A DNA stretch of 64,000 nt, taken from NCBI RefSeq assembly GCF_018595715.1, contig NZ_JAHEOJ010000019.1, forward strand, positions 124,001-188,000. Reading direction: 5' to 3'. Source of the stretch: Glaciecola sp. XM2 (GTDB lineage: Bacteria > Pseudomonadota > Gammaproteobacteria > Enterobacterales > Alteromonadaceae). The position numbers and the translations under genes are program-made. The notes under the pieces are model-generated. The model did no database searches. It was not told the origin of the DNA and saw nothing but the letters and a program-made list of their open reading frames with translations. This document shows positions 38,087 through 47,901 of this stretch, piece by piece; position 1 is the first letter of the stretch, and every line of letters starts with the position of its first letter.

Positions 38087-38446
38087 TTGTCAGCATCTAT
38101 CAATGACATACAAGCCTTGAGCCCCGACAAGCGCTACGCTTATCTTATTAAACAAGTTTTACACACCCAAGAGGTTTGGATCCTTACCGATGAGCATGGC
38201 TGCGTTATGCTCAATACCGAAGACGAAGATTGCGTGCCGGTCTGGCCAAGTTATGAGTTTGCCAAACAATGGGCGAGCGGCGACTGGGAAGCGTGCGAAC
38301 CTAGCGCAATTAGTTTGCAGGTATGGAAAAGCAGATGGACCGATGGGTTGATAGGGGACGAAGTTGAAATCGTAGCATTTCCGCTGACCGAAGATGACGG
38401 CTATATTGTGTCGCCTCGAGAATTCGAACAGGACCTACGCAGCTAG
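38087..38446 (+). CDS. DUF2750 family protein
   Basis: A soluble 119-residue acidic protein starting with a TTG after a GGAG site. The layout matches DUF2750: an N-terminal helix (LSPDKRYAYLIKQVLHTQEVW), the segment WILTDEHGCVML, VPVWPSYEFAKQWA and a C-terminal EDDGYIVSPREFEQDL. No catalytic residues can be proposed and the family has no known function. A hairpin lies directly after the stop. It may be cotranscribed with the DUF3185 gene. Confidence 0.75.
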   Translation: MSASINDIQALSPDKRYAYLIKQVLHTQEVWILTDEHGCVMLNTEDEDCVPVWPSYEFAKQWASGDWEACEPSAISLQVWKSRWTDGLIGDEVEIVAFPLTEDDGYIVSPREFEQDLRS

Positions 38447-38454
38447 TCATCGAT

Positions 38455-38475
38455 GATGCACAGCATATGTGCATC
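38455..38475 (+). terminator. Hairpin after the DUF2750 gene (possible terminator)
   Basis: GATGCACA and TGTGCATC form a perfect 8-bp stem with a 5-nt loop nine bases after the stop. The following CTGTTTGG is only modestly T-rich, so weak termination or an operator are both possible. Confidence 0.45.
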
Positions 38476-38756
38476 TGTTTGGTTAATGTTGATCTATAAT
38501 CAATATAAATAGTACTTTCATAGCCGAGTTTTCAGAGTTTACTCATTGATTTTCTTAAAATTGTTGCAACTTTTATTTGACTCATAAGGGAAGTGCTGCC
38601 TGTTCGTTAACATTTTACAAACATATCTTTTACTTTTTATCTCATTGTTTGATAGATTGCTTAGCGTCGGCGTTTTGCGGTGTTTTTAGATAAAAGCCAC
38701 TTGCACACACGACACATAATAATAAAAGCATATTCTTATCACTATGAGAGCACACA
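38476..38756. other. Gene-free stretch before the TonB-dependent receptor
   Basis: This AT-rich stretch presumably carries the receptor promoter. I see no clear Fur box, LacI palindrome or sigma-54 element and no coding remnant in it. Confidence 0.6.
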
Positions 38757-41213
38757 ATGATTCAGGAACTGTCAGATAAATTTTCACCAAAGCCGCTAGC
38801 CGCTATCATCGCCTTGTCTTTAGGCCTTATGAGCAATGTTGCAGGCGCCCAAGAAACACAAGATGCACAAGGAGCGGAGCAGGCCGATGACGAATTTGAA
38901 GTCATTATGGTTACGGCATCAAAGCGCTCTACTGGTCTTCAAGAAACGCCAATTGCTATCTCAGTGACTAGCGCTGAAGATATTGAGCAAACAAAAGTGC
39001 TCGACATCGGTGATTTGCAAAGCATTGTTCCTACCTTACGCGTGACGCCCTTACAACGCTCTACTAACACTAACTTTGCCATTCGCGGATTTGGTAATGG
39101 TACGAATAACACAGGCATTGAACCTTCGGTGGGGGTATTCATCGACGGCGTATATCGCTCACGCGCTGCCGCGCAAATTGGTGACTTACCGCGTTTGGAG
39201 CAAGTTGAAATATTATCTGGGCCGCAAAGTACCTTGTTTGGTAAAAACGCATCAGCTGGGGTTATCAATGTCAGAACCGCTGCGCCTACATACAGCCTAG
39301 AAGGTAAAACAGAACTTACGATTGGCAATTACAATCAGCGCATATTAAAAGGCTATGTATCTAATGGAATAAGTGAGACGCTCGCGGTGAGTTTATCTGG
39401 CGGCATCAACAAGCGTGACGGATTTACCGACAGTGTGGTTGGCTTGGGTGATCTGAACAACCGCGACCGTTGGAATATCCGCGGTCAGGCATTGTACGAG
39501 CCATCGTCGGACGTAGTGGTGCGTATTATTGCCGATTATAGCGAGATTGATGAACGTTGCTGTACCGTCGCTGACGTGATTAACGGTCCAACGACTGCAG
39601 CAGTCAGAGCCCTTGGCGGCGTGGTACTAGATACGGATGACCCATTTGCATATGAGTCAGCGCTGAATACTGACTCGGACAATACGGTAGAGGATGGCGG
39701 TGTGTCGATGCAAATTGATGTGGACTACGGTAGCTTCGCATTGACCTCTATCTCAGCGTTTAGAAATAATAAATCGGGTTATTTTTCAGACGTTGACTAC
39801 ACCTCTCTTGATATTTTGACTGAGGATGGTCGCACCGATATCGATACCTTTACCCAAGAGTTTCGTTTGACGTCGAATGGTGACAATACCTTCGACTGGA
39901 TGGTTGGTGGTTTCTACTTTGATGAACAAGTAGACACAGGCGATACACTTTTTTATGGTGATGGTACAAGACCTTATTTTAATGCCTTGGGATTAGCGCC
40001 TTTGCTAGGTGGCGTAGAAGGGGTGTTTGGTTTAGCGCCTGGCACATTCTTTGGCGCAGGTCCGCAGATTGATACCAACTTTATGCAAGATAACACAGCC
40101 TATTCGTTGTTTGTTAGCTTAGATTATGACCTTACGGAGCAATTAACTGCGACGCTCGGCTTGAGCTACACTAATGATGAAAAGGATGTGACGGTAAACC
40201 AAACGAATACTGAAGCACTTTCGGCGATTGACTTAAATGCTACGCCAACGCTCTTTAATGTGCCGGTGAGCGCAATTCCGGATTTGGCGCCGTTTGTACC
40301 CACTTTACAGGGCGTGCAGTTCCTGCCTCAACAGCTTATTTTCCCTAATGCGATTGAAGACGGAAACAGCAACGATAGTAAAACCACATGGAGTTTGCGT
40401 TTAGCCTATGAACTTAACCGTAATGTAAGCTTCTTTGCGACAGCGGCAACCGGTTTTAAAGCCACTTCATGGAACCTGTCTCGCGATACGCGACCCTTTC
40501 CAAGTGATCAAGCCGCATTAGACGCAGCTGGTTTATTGGAAAACAACCAAAGCTACGGTACGCGTTTTGCCGGCCCTGAAGAAAGTAAGGTCTACGAGCT
40601 GGGCGTTAAAACTCGCTTTAGAGATGGGGCATTCAACGCGACCATATTCGACCAAACCATTGAGGGCTTTCAGTCTAGTACTTTTGTAGGAACTGGGTTT
40701 GTACTGGCAAATGCAGGTCAACAATCGACTAAGGGTATTGAGTTTGACTCAGTGTATCGTCCTACTGATTCCATAGATTTAACCTTTGCGGGTATCATAC
40801 TTGACCCAGTTTATGACTCTTTTGTAGGTGCATCTGGTATTAACGGGCCAATTGATTTAACTGGTCAACAGCCGTTTGGTATTCATGAGCGTAGCTTTAA
40901 CGCGGGCATTACTTACAACTATGATTTAGACAATGGCATGTTTGGTTATGTGCGGTTAGATTATCAATATGAAAGTGAAATCGAGTTAGTGTCTAACGTT
41001 CCGCCTGAGTTAACTCGCGAAGTGAGTACCTTTAATGCGAGTGCCGGTTTGAGCATGGATAACGGTTTAAGTTTCCAAGTATGGGTGCGTAATTTAAATA
41101 ATGATGAGTTTTTCTTAACGGCTTTCCCACCGCCAATTCAGGCAGGGAGCTTCAATGCGTATCCTAACCAGCCTCGTTTATTTGGGCTGTCGGTGTCTTA
41201 CCAGTTCGATTAG
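38757..41213 (+). CDS. TonB-dependent outer-membrane receptor
   Basis: An 818-residue receptor importing a bound ligand with energy from TonB. A signal peptide ends with VAGA at about residue 31. The TonB box is likely EVIMVTASKR near 48-57. The plug domain contains ETPIAISVTSAEDI, NFAIRGFGNGTNN, VFIDGVYRSR and EILSGPQSTLFGKNASAGVINV. A 22-strand barrel occupies the rest, ending LFGLSVSYQFD. The sequence has the style of Alteromonas/sphingomonad-type receptors (QETPIAIS, GKNASAG) used for sugars, aromatic or other organic substrates. No neighbouring enzyme or regulator indicates its ligand. A shared terminator follows. Confidence 0.92.
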   Translation: MIQELSDKFSPKPLAAIIALSLGLMSNVAGAQETQDAQGAEQADDEFEVIMVTASKRSTGLQETPIAISVTSAEDIEQTKVLDIGDLQSIVPTLRVTPLQRSTNTNFAIRGFGNGTNNTGIEPSVGVFIDGVYRSRAAAQIGDLPRLEQVEILSGPQSTLFGKNASAGVINVRTAAPTYSLEGKTELTIGNYNQRILKGYVSNGISETLAVSLSGGINKRDGFTDSVVGLGDLNNRDRWNIRGQALYEPSSDVVVRIIADYSEIDERCCTVADVINGPTTAAVRALGGVVLDTDDPFAYESALNTDSDNTVEDGGVSMQIDVDYGSFALTSISAFRNNKSGYFSDVDYTSLDILTEDGRTDIDTFTQEFRLTSNGDNTFDWMVGGFYFDEQVDTGDTLFYGDGTRPYFNALGLAPLLGGVEGVFGLAPGTFFGAGPQIDTNFMQDNTAYSLFVSLDYDLTEQLTATLGLSYTNDEKDVTVNQTNTEALSAIDLNATPTLFNVPVSAIPDLAPFVPTLQGVQFLPQQLIFPNAIEDGNSNDSKTTWSLRLAYELNRNVSFFATAATGFKATSWNLSRDTRPFPSDQAALDAAGLLENNQSYGTRFAGPEESKVYELGVKTRFRDGAFNATIFDQTIEGFQSSTFVGTGFVLANAGQQSTKGIEFDSVYRPTDSIDLTFAGIILDPVYDSFVGASGINGPIDLTGQQPFGIHERSFNAGITYNYDLDNGMFGYVRLDYQYESEIELVSNVPPELTREVSTFNASAGLSMDNGLSFQVWVRNLNNDEFFLTAFPPPIQAGSFNAYPNQPRLFGLSVSYQFD

Positions 41214-41229
41214 ACGCGTGTAAAATGAC

Positions 41230-41257
41230 AAAAGGCAGCGTAACGCTGCCTTTTTTG
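41230..41257. terminator. Bidirectional terminator between TonB receptor and MshQ-like gene
   Basis: AAAGGCAGCG and CGCTGCCTTT make a 10-bp perfect stem with a TAA loop, flanked by A and T tracts on both sides. It serves two convergent genes ending at 41213 and 41266. Confidence 0.9.
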
Positions 41258-41265
41258 TTGGTTGC

Positions 41266-44200
41266 TTACAAAGATTCCCGCCAGTGTAAAAAGCGATCAT
41301 CTCCTCTAAATAATCCAAACGTTGCCACCGCTGTTGGGTTTTCATCAAATACACCGTCGTTATCCCAATCATACTTAAGCCAATCATAAGTATCGTACGT
41401 GACGCCCAACTGCCCTTGATTACCCGCACCTGGTGCGACAAATTGGATGGCTTGCGTTTGCCCCGAAACAAAGCTACCGGGGCCACCGATAAGACTTGTT
41501 AGGGCTGGGTCAAGACTGATATTGGTTAAGCTAATTCTACTGGCAGAATAGCTGGTACAGTTATTATCAAGGCTAGTAATAAATCGGTTTGTGTCAAAGT
41601 GCTCGGTTGACATAATTTGTGGGAAGTTAGAGGTTTCTGGCCCAAAACTGTTTTCTAGCACTTGTCTGCCAAAGCGAATTTCTAGACCGGTAGGTGAGAG
41701 TGCTTGTGTACTAATGGCGCTGACATTATCAGGGTCCACAATATTGGCTACTGACATATCAATATCTGCAATAAACGGGCTGACTAATGCATTGGTCGAG
41801 CGCACGTAATAAAAATTATCCGCGTCGGATAGTTGATAGTGTAAAACGCCTCTAGGTAGCGCCACGGTGTTAGGCAGCGCGGTTAAGTCATTTTGACTGA
41901 TAATACCCGCATTTAGGTTGGCAACGACCGGAAGGTTAATACCATTAACCCCCGTTGCTACTTGGTCTGCGCTAGGTGGTGCAATACTAATATCAGAGGG
42001 GCGCAGCTTCATAAAATCATTGGCGCTTCCTTGAGTATCTTGGAAGTAATTTTGCGTGATATTGCCCTGCTTATTAAAGGCAGTAATGGCCATTATCGGA
42101 TTGCTCAAGTAAGAAATAGCACCAAGGGTATTGTTGCTTTCGTTGCGCTGCCCGCTATAGGCAAAAAAGCCGGTATTAAGGCCACAACTAGCGGTTAACA
42201 CCCCATTATCTGCAACCGTTTGGGTAAAATAATGCGGTACGAAACGTCCAATATTTATGCTGCTCGCTGGGATAGTAATTCCGGCATTACCATAGTTGCT
42301 ATCTTGCACATCTAGATTGATCACGCCTACTTCTGAATAAGTCGCGGCGTTGTAAAGTGACACGCCGTTACTAAAACTATTTAAGGTCACATCTTGGAAT
42401 GATGCGCCCACACCCGCGCTAATAGGCGGGCTGGCGGAATACTGGAAAGTACCGTTCGCGCTGCCGGCTAAGCTAGGTGCAACACGATTAAGCTGAAACT
42501 GCATTTGCCCAGGCTGATAGTTTTGCGTGATGGCTCTAGGTGATGCACCGTTGTATGCAATGACGCTTAAGTCAAATTCATCACCCGCGCCATGAGTTAT
42601 CGCTGCGTTCGCATTCGCTCCATTAATAGAAACTCCAGCGGCGCTGGCGCTCACCACTAACTCCGTTGGGCTCACCCAAAATGTGTTGCTGTTACCGCGA
42701 AGGTTAATACCGCCAATGTTATAGTTTGCCTGAATGCGAATTTGCCCTGCATCGTTATAGATTGGGGTAGGGAGGGTTGCAATACTATCGGCCCCAAAGC
42801 TCAAGCTAACGGCGGTAGTCGATGGATGCTTGGCAATGGTATTGCCAGATACTGTGAAATTTAGTCCACTTACACCACCTGGCTGAACGTTTTCTTGCGC
42901 CAGTTCAACGCTTTGATTACCTGTGAAAAGTGCTGAGCAAACGCCATTATTGTTTTCAACTGCCTGTATTTTTAGTGTGTCGGCAAAGGCAATGCCTGAT
43001 AATTGATTGGGCACAACAGGGCTGTTAGTAGCGCCGTAAAGGAAGCGAAAGCCAGCGTCAGTAAACTCCATATCGCAAGAGTTGCCGCTGCCATCGATAC
43101 ACTCAACAGGGTTTGACGCCAATATAGACGTATTAGTCAGCGAGTAGGTTAATATATCTGGTGTAGTTTGGTCGACATTGACGTTAGTGCTACCGGTAAA
43201 AGAGAGTGTCTCAATTAACGCGCCATCAGCCAAAAAGTCTAATGTAACTAATTGCGAACTCAAGTTAGAGCAGCTTTCGTTGGCACACGCTCGTATTGTG
43301 ACTGACTCGGTATCGCAAGTAAGGCCTTGTCCATCATGCACAATTTCGTAATGATGAATAATCTCACTTTGCACCGCGCAAGTTTGATTAGTGAAACTGC
43401 CAGATAGGGCAATGCCGCCAACGACTTCAGTGGTATGGCTATTGTCAATGTCATTATCGCCATCTTCAACAATACTGAAACCTACATTATTTGGCGATAT
43501 TGAACAGCGTTTTACCCAGCCGCCATCGCCGCCATCGCGTGTATTTTGGCTTGCTACAACCAAAGGGTTAGTGCTGTATGAACCGGTGAAATCATAAGTT
43601 CTGCAGTTAATTACACCATTTATATTATCGGGTGTGACAAAGGTTTCGTAACCAATGTCGTTGGTTAGTTGCCCCTGAGCATCACTTGTAACCGCCATAT
43701 AAGCTATAACCTCGTTATTTGTGATATCTCCAGTATTTGTTTCTGCGCGCTCAAGCGCAATATCAAATCTGTTGTTAGTTACATTATCAACTGTTGTGGC
43801 TAAAAAAGGCTCGGAGATGGGAAAGGGGTTGCTCTCATTGTTCATGGTTTGAATGGAGGCAATAATCGCGGGGTTTTGTGTAAAGCCTAAATCGCTTATT
43901 GATACTCTATCGAAAGCGCTCCCAGGTAGTCTGCGTGCTTGAGATGTAATAGTTTGCACTGAGCCTATGCGCATCATAGCGCCACCGTCTAACTCATAGT
44001 CACCCTCTGGTATTGCGATAAAATCGACAACTTGAGATAGGTTACCTTCTGGTGTGTTCGGGTTCGCTCGTTCGGGCGATTCTACTTGCGCGATCTCAAA
44101 ACCGGTTGTGCTGACATTACGAATCCTAAGCGCTAAATAATCAGTGGCACTTGCGGTCGCCGGAATGCTAAACACGCGAGGAACTTGGGAAAACGGCCTA

Positions 44201-45852
44201 TCAAAACATACAGAAGTAAACCCAGGTTCGTCAGAGGTATTGCGCAGCGTAACTTGGCCCGCTTGCAGTTCAACAGGGCAGGCTCTTGGTGTGCCGTCGG
44301 CGTTGTTTCGTGCCAATTGATTGTTATAAATAGTGGTAACTTGGCTTTGCGATATCACCGAGTCATAAACGATAAATTCGTCTAGTTGACCTATGAAATT
44401 CGTTGTACTTGAGCTTCCCTCTATTCTGCCAATGCTTGAAAAAGAGGTTGTAACAACCCCCGTTTCACTCAGTACTGTGTCATTTAAAACACCGTTAACG
44501 TACATTTCGGCCTGTCCACTGACGCTGTCCCATGTCATCACAATATGACGCCAAACGCCATCATTGATAGGGGTGCTAGTACGCGCTGCTGCGCCATTGC
44601 CTTTTTGCATATTTAAATGCCCAGAGCCGTCCAAAAAGCCCCAAAAAATATCGTCAGCGCCACCGGCTTGCTCATTACCGGTTATTCCAGGGGCAACCCA
44701 TGGGGTATTATTGCCCACTTGGGTAGTATTGATCCAAAATGACAGGCTGGCGCTGTCACGAAGATAGGCATCGATGCCGTTTGCTTCTATGTAGTCTCCC
44801 GTGCCATCGAAGATTGCTGCGCTGCAAATTTGACCGGGGCGAACTGTTGACGCATCGCCTATAGCTTGTCCATTGACGCTATTGATAGACGTATCTACAA
44901 CTTCACCTGCAAGGCCCGTCCAGCTATTTTCATCAAATCGATAGTTGAGCTGCTCAGTTGATAATGGGCAACTGCGAGCACTACCATCATAGTTAAGCCC
45001 TGCGTTTTGATTATCATAAATGGCTTCAATATCGCTAGCGGATATGGCTTCATCAAAAAACAAGAGCTCGTCTATCAGGCCATCAACACTTTGATTGGGA
45101 TCGAAACTACCGCCAATGCTATCTTGTTCTTGCCCTATAATGATACTGGCGATGCTCAAAGAGCCCGTGTTTAAGGTAACGCAGCCCTGAAATACTTTGT
45201 CGCGATATAAGCAGTTGTTCGTTCCGCTTCGCGTCCAGACTAAGTGATGCCATGTATCATCGGCGATAGACGACATGCTTACGGAGCCATTCACAGCATT
45301 CTGGAGGTACGGACTGAAGCTTGTATGAGCTGACCAAAATATCAATTCGTTAGCGGCACTGCTCCCAGCGCCCGAAACATAAGAGCTAAACCCCGTTTTT
45401 GTAGTTTTTGTCCACAGCGAAATCGTAAAATCACTTACTCCATCACCAATGGCATTGTTTAATTCAACGTAATCACTGGTGCCTGTGGCACTTAAATCTA
45501 ACGCGTTGCATAGCTTCCCAGTGGTGGTGCTTGCCGAAAAAGCCTGCCCATCGAGACCGCCTATACTGTCTATTACGGTGTTGGAAGGAGGGGTGTATTC
45601 GATTTCATCAAAGCGGAATTCGGATGTGGGGGTGCTTAACACAGGCGCACCCTGAAATGCGGTGGCTTTGTTTAAGAATATGACATGACTTACAAACAGC
45701 AATGCGCATACCATCGGCAATGAGACACAGCCGCGGGCGCGCGTGCGCCGATGCGCCGCAAAAACGGTCATCATCTGCAATGCTTTTGTTTTCGCTACGC
45801 AAGGCAAAAGCTTGCTAAAAACCATAGCTTGAAATGAGAAAATCATACCCAT
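41266..45852 (-). CDS. MshQ-like LamG/DUF6701 surface protein
   Basis: A very large exported protein (1528 residues). A basic N-terminus and a hydrophobic signal (LPMVCALLFVSHVIFL) come first; the long n-region suggests the true start may be a later ATG near 45774. Two LamG-like domains follow at about 65-290 and 300-520 (EFRFDEIEYTP and NYRFDENSWTG begin each; GQLDEFIVYDSVIS). A beta-rich module with VTLRNTSDEPGFTSVCFDR comes next, and the last ~600 residues match DUF6701, ending in the MshQ-like TYDWLKYDWDNDGVF. MshQ sits at the end of MSHA pilus loci, but no other msh gene is near, so this is an orphan adhesin-like protein. Confidence 0.8.
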   Translation of the reverse strand: MGMIFSFQAMVFSKLLPCVAKTKALQMMTVFAAHRRTRARGCVSLPMVCALLFVSHVIFLNKATAFQGAPVLSTPTSEFRFDEIEYTPPSNTVIDSIGGLDGQAFSASTTTGKLCNALDLSATGTSDYVELNNAIGDGVSDFTISLWTKTTKTGFSSYVSGAGSSAANELIFWSAHTSFSPYLQNAVNGSVSMSSIADDTWHHLVWTRSGTNNCLYRDKVFQGCVTLNTGSLSIASIIIGQEQDSIGGSFDPNQSVDGLIDELLFFDEAISASDIEAIYDNQNAGLNYDGSARSCPLSTEQLNYRFDENSWTGLAGEVVDTSINSVNGQAIGDASTVRPGQICSAAIFDGTGDYIEANGIDAYLRDSASLSFWINTTQVGNNTPWVAPGITGNEQAGGADDIFWGFLDGSGHLNMQKGNGAAARTSTPINDGVWRHIVMTWDSVSGQAEMYVNGVLNDTVLSETGVVTTSFSSIGRIEGSSSTTNFIGQLDEFIVYDSVISQSQVTTIYNNQLARNNADGTPRACPVELQAGQVTLRNTSDEPGFTSVCFDRPFSQVPRVFSIPATASATDYLALRIRNVSTTGFEIAQVESPERANPNTPEGNLSQVVDFIAIPEGDYELDGGAMMRIGSVQTITSQARRLPGSAFDRVSISDLGFTQNPAIIASIQTMNNESNPFPISEPFLATTVDNVTNNRFDIALERAETNTGDITNNEVIAYMAVTSDAQGQLTNDIGYETFVTPDNINGVINCRTYDFTGSYSTNPLVVASQNTRDGGDGGWVKRCSISPNNVGFSIVEDGDNDIDNSHTTEVVGGIALSGSFTNQTCAVQSEIIHHYEIVHDGQGLTCDTESVTIRACANESCSNLSSQLVTLDFLADGALIETLSFTGSTNVNVDQTTPDILTYSLTNTSILASNPVECIDGSGNSCDMEFTDAGFRFLYGATNSPVVPNQLSGIAFADTLKIQAVENNNGVCSALFTGNQSVELAQENVQPGGVSGLNFTVSGNTIAKHPSTTAVSLSFGADSIATLPTPIYNDAGQIRIQANYNIGGINLRGNSNTFWVSPTELVVSASAAGVSINGANANAAITHGAGDEFDLSVIAYNGASPRAITQNYQPGQMQFQLNRVAPSLAGSANGTFQYSASPPISAGVGASFQDVTLNSFSNGVSLYNAATYSEVGVINLDVQDSNYGNAGITIPASSINIGRFVPHYFTQTVADNGVLTASCGLNTGFFAYSGQRNESNNTLGAISYLSNPIMAITAFNKQGNITQNYFQDTQGSANDFMKLRPSDISIAPPSADQVATGVNGINLPVVANLNAGIISQNDLTALPNTVALPRGVLHYQLSDADNFYYVRSTNALVSPFIADIDMSVANIVDPDNVSAISTQALSPTGLEIRFGRQVLENSFGPETSNFPQIMSTEHFDTNRFITSLDNNCTSYSASRISLTNISLDPALTSLIGGPGSFVSGQTQAIQFVAPGAGNQGQLGVTYDTYDWLKYDWDNDGVFDENPTAVATFGLFRGDDRFLHWRESL

Positions 45853-46077
45853 TAATAACGCATACTCACTTGTTTTAAAATGCGAAAAACGACAAAGCCC
45901 CTGCGCATTAACACAGCAGCTCGTATAAAAAGTGCTACTTCTTATATAGTTATATCGTCATGAGTAGCTAAATGTTGAGGGTTCAGTGCGGCGTTTCGCA
46001 TACCTAAACAAGCTCAATTTGCGTTTGTGTATAGAAAACTTTCACTCAGTTAAGCGTTACACAAACATATGCTCATT

Positions 46078-47895
46078 TTAAAAGTAATGGTGATAGGTCA
46101 GCGAAAGCGTCCTACCGAATAAATCTTGCTCCAAGGTTGCAGAAATAGCGCTTGAATTGTTCACTTTAACATTTGCAGCGATTTCAAGGTTTACGCCTTG
46201 CTGACTTGCTTGGTAAAAGCCAAATTCATGCCCGACGCTTATCATCATATTCACATTATTGTTTTGCTCGCTGACCATCGTAACGGTTGGAACCACGAAC
46301 ATACTGCCGTTGCTAGCTACATTGTTACGGATACCGCCTTTGATACCGTATTGCAGCCACGTGTTTTTACCCGCAAAATACACATCGCCTATATAGCCGC
46401 TTGCAGATAATACATCATCAAAGCGGCCCATATCATTATATACATTGCGGTAATTAACGTTGAGACCCCATTCGAGCTCATTGTCCCCGTATAGCCCAGT
46501 TTTACCAATTTCGCTCTTGTGCACATCCACGATATCAATTTGGTCGAGTAAAATCTCTTCACCTATAAACAAAGAAGTTTGTAAAAAAACTAGTTTGCCA
46601 CCTGCAGATACATCATCTGCTCGATCTGTTTGAATATAGTGAGCAGGACGAAAGGTCAGTCTCATGCCATTTGCATCACCTAAATTGGTAAAGCCAGCAG
46701 ATATCATAATGGGCGGACGTTCGGTCAAATCCTTTTGAGCAAAACTCGAGTTTTCATATGCTTTACCGGCTGAGAAAAATAACCTTAACCTTTTTATTTT
46801 GTTCAGCATCATCTTGTCTACGTCTTCATCAAGATGGGCATACGCGTAAAACAGCAGTGCTTCTGAAATTTCTTTGGTAATGTGTTGCGCAATTTCAGGC
46901 ACTTCAACACCCGCTTGGATTTTCGCGATTGCTTCTTTTATCAGGGCTCTGGTAGCAGGTTCAGCATCAAAGTAGAGTTGTGAAAACTTGGTCTTATTGG
47001 CAGGCGTATAATCAAATCCTGTTACCAAATTATACTGCTGCAAGTATGCAATAAGGTGTACCGGATAAAACAAGGGTTTTGTTCCAATATCCGCCATATC
47101 GGGCAGTGCGTATAAAAACCGATATATTTCGTAGGCACAGTTTCTATGTGTAAAATAATAAGTAAACCTACTGCTCTGCAACTCATAAAGATGCAAGCTT
47201 AAAAACAATTTGTTTTGTTCGCTTAAGGCTAGTTTGTATTCATATAAATCGCGCCCTTCAAGCTGCAGATAAGCATGACTTTGTTTGTAATAAGAAGTAG
47301 AAGTGTATTGAGTTTCGTAACTACCAAACAAGCCCTTGAGCATATATAAAACGGGGTTTTCTCCTTCCGGAACATTTGCACCGATATTGAGCGTTTCGTT
47401 TGCTAGTTTTGTATCTTTTCTTCCTAGTTTTATAAACATATGCCCAAAGTATGATGCAGGGTTTCCCATGTATCCGGCGGCAAACACAATGGATATATCT
47501 TCTAAATCCTCTACAAAGGGAGACAGTTCAGGACACAAGGCGTAGTCAGGCTCAGGCAAATCTGTAGTATTCGATTGCATGACAAGATAGCGAGCTGGGT
47601 ATTTGCAATAATATGCTGACAGCGTGTGTGCTTGTGCTAGCGTGTCGAGATGCGTTTTTAGCGCCTTAATCTCTTCAGTAGGCACAAAGGTTTGTGAGTC
47701 AGCACTATATAACGCTGGCTCAAGAAACTCACTTTTAAAGGTATTTGCGCCAACAGGGTGGGCATGCATTACGCGTGTAAACTGATCAATAAAACCATCA
47801 GAGATACTACTAGCATGGAGAGTTGGTGAAAATATTGCCACAAAAGCACAAATAAGGGCCGATAAAAATCGGCCCTTTGAACATACTTCAAACAT
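46078..47895 (-). CDS. DUF4105 (Lnb N-terminal periplasmic domain) protein
   Basis: 605 residues with a signal peptide (cleavage near TLHAS at about 29). The middle holds the DUF4105 domain: PASYFGHMFIKLG with a conserved His, GANVPEGENPVLYMLKGLFG, and THRNCAYEIYRFLYALPD with a conserved Cys. The Cys/His pair resembles a papain-like active site, and this domain is named after the Bacteroides lipoprotein N-acyltransferase Lnb. The C-terminal ~200 residues look beta-barrel-like and end LTYHHYF, so the whole may lie in the outer membrane. It begins six bases after the DUF3015 stop, without an obvious ribosome site; a hairpin lies in its first codons. Confidence 0.78.
   Translation of the reverse strand: MFEVCSKGRFLSALICAFVAIFSPTLHASSISDGFIDQFTRVMHAHPVGANTFKSEFLEPALYSADSQTFVPTEEIKALKTHLDTLAQAHTLSAYYCKYPARYLVMQSNTTDLPEPDYALCPELSPFVEDLEDISIVFAAGYMGNPASYFGHMFIKLGRKDTKLANETLNIGANVPEGENPVLYMLKGLFGSYETQYTSTSYYKQSHAYLQLEGRDLYEYKLALSEQNKLFLSLHLYELQSSRFTYYFTHRNCAYEIYRFLYALPDMADIGTKPLFYPVHLIAYLQQYNLVTGFDYTPANKTKFSQLYFDAEPATRALIKEAIAKIQAGVEVPEIAQHITKEISEALLFYAYAHLDEDVDKMMLNKIKRLRLFFSAGKAYENSSFAQKDLTERPPIMISAGFTNLGDANGMRLTFRPAHYIQTDRADDVSAGGKLVFLQTSLFIGEEILLDQIDIVDVHKSEIGKTGLYGDNELEWGLNVNYRNVYNDMGRFDDVLSASGYIGDVYFAGKNTWLQYGIKGGIRNNVASNGSMFVVPTVTMVSEQNNNVNMMISVGHEFGFYQASQQGVNLEIAANVKVNNSSAISATLEQDLFGRTLSLTYHHYF
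47854..47877 (-). other. Perfect hairpin inside the 5' end of the DUF4105 gene
   Basis: AAGGGCCGAT and ATCGGCCCTT form a 10-bp perfect stem with a 4-nt loop, within the codons for the signal peptide. On the minus strand it lies just after the DUF3015 gene and is followed by a moderately T-rich run, so it may act as an attenuator between the two genes or influence translation. Confidence 0.6.
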
Positions 47896-47901
47896 CGATA
47901 A

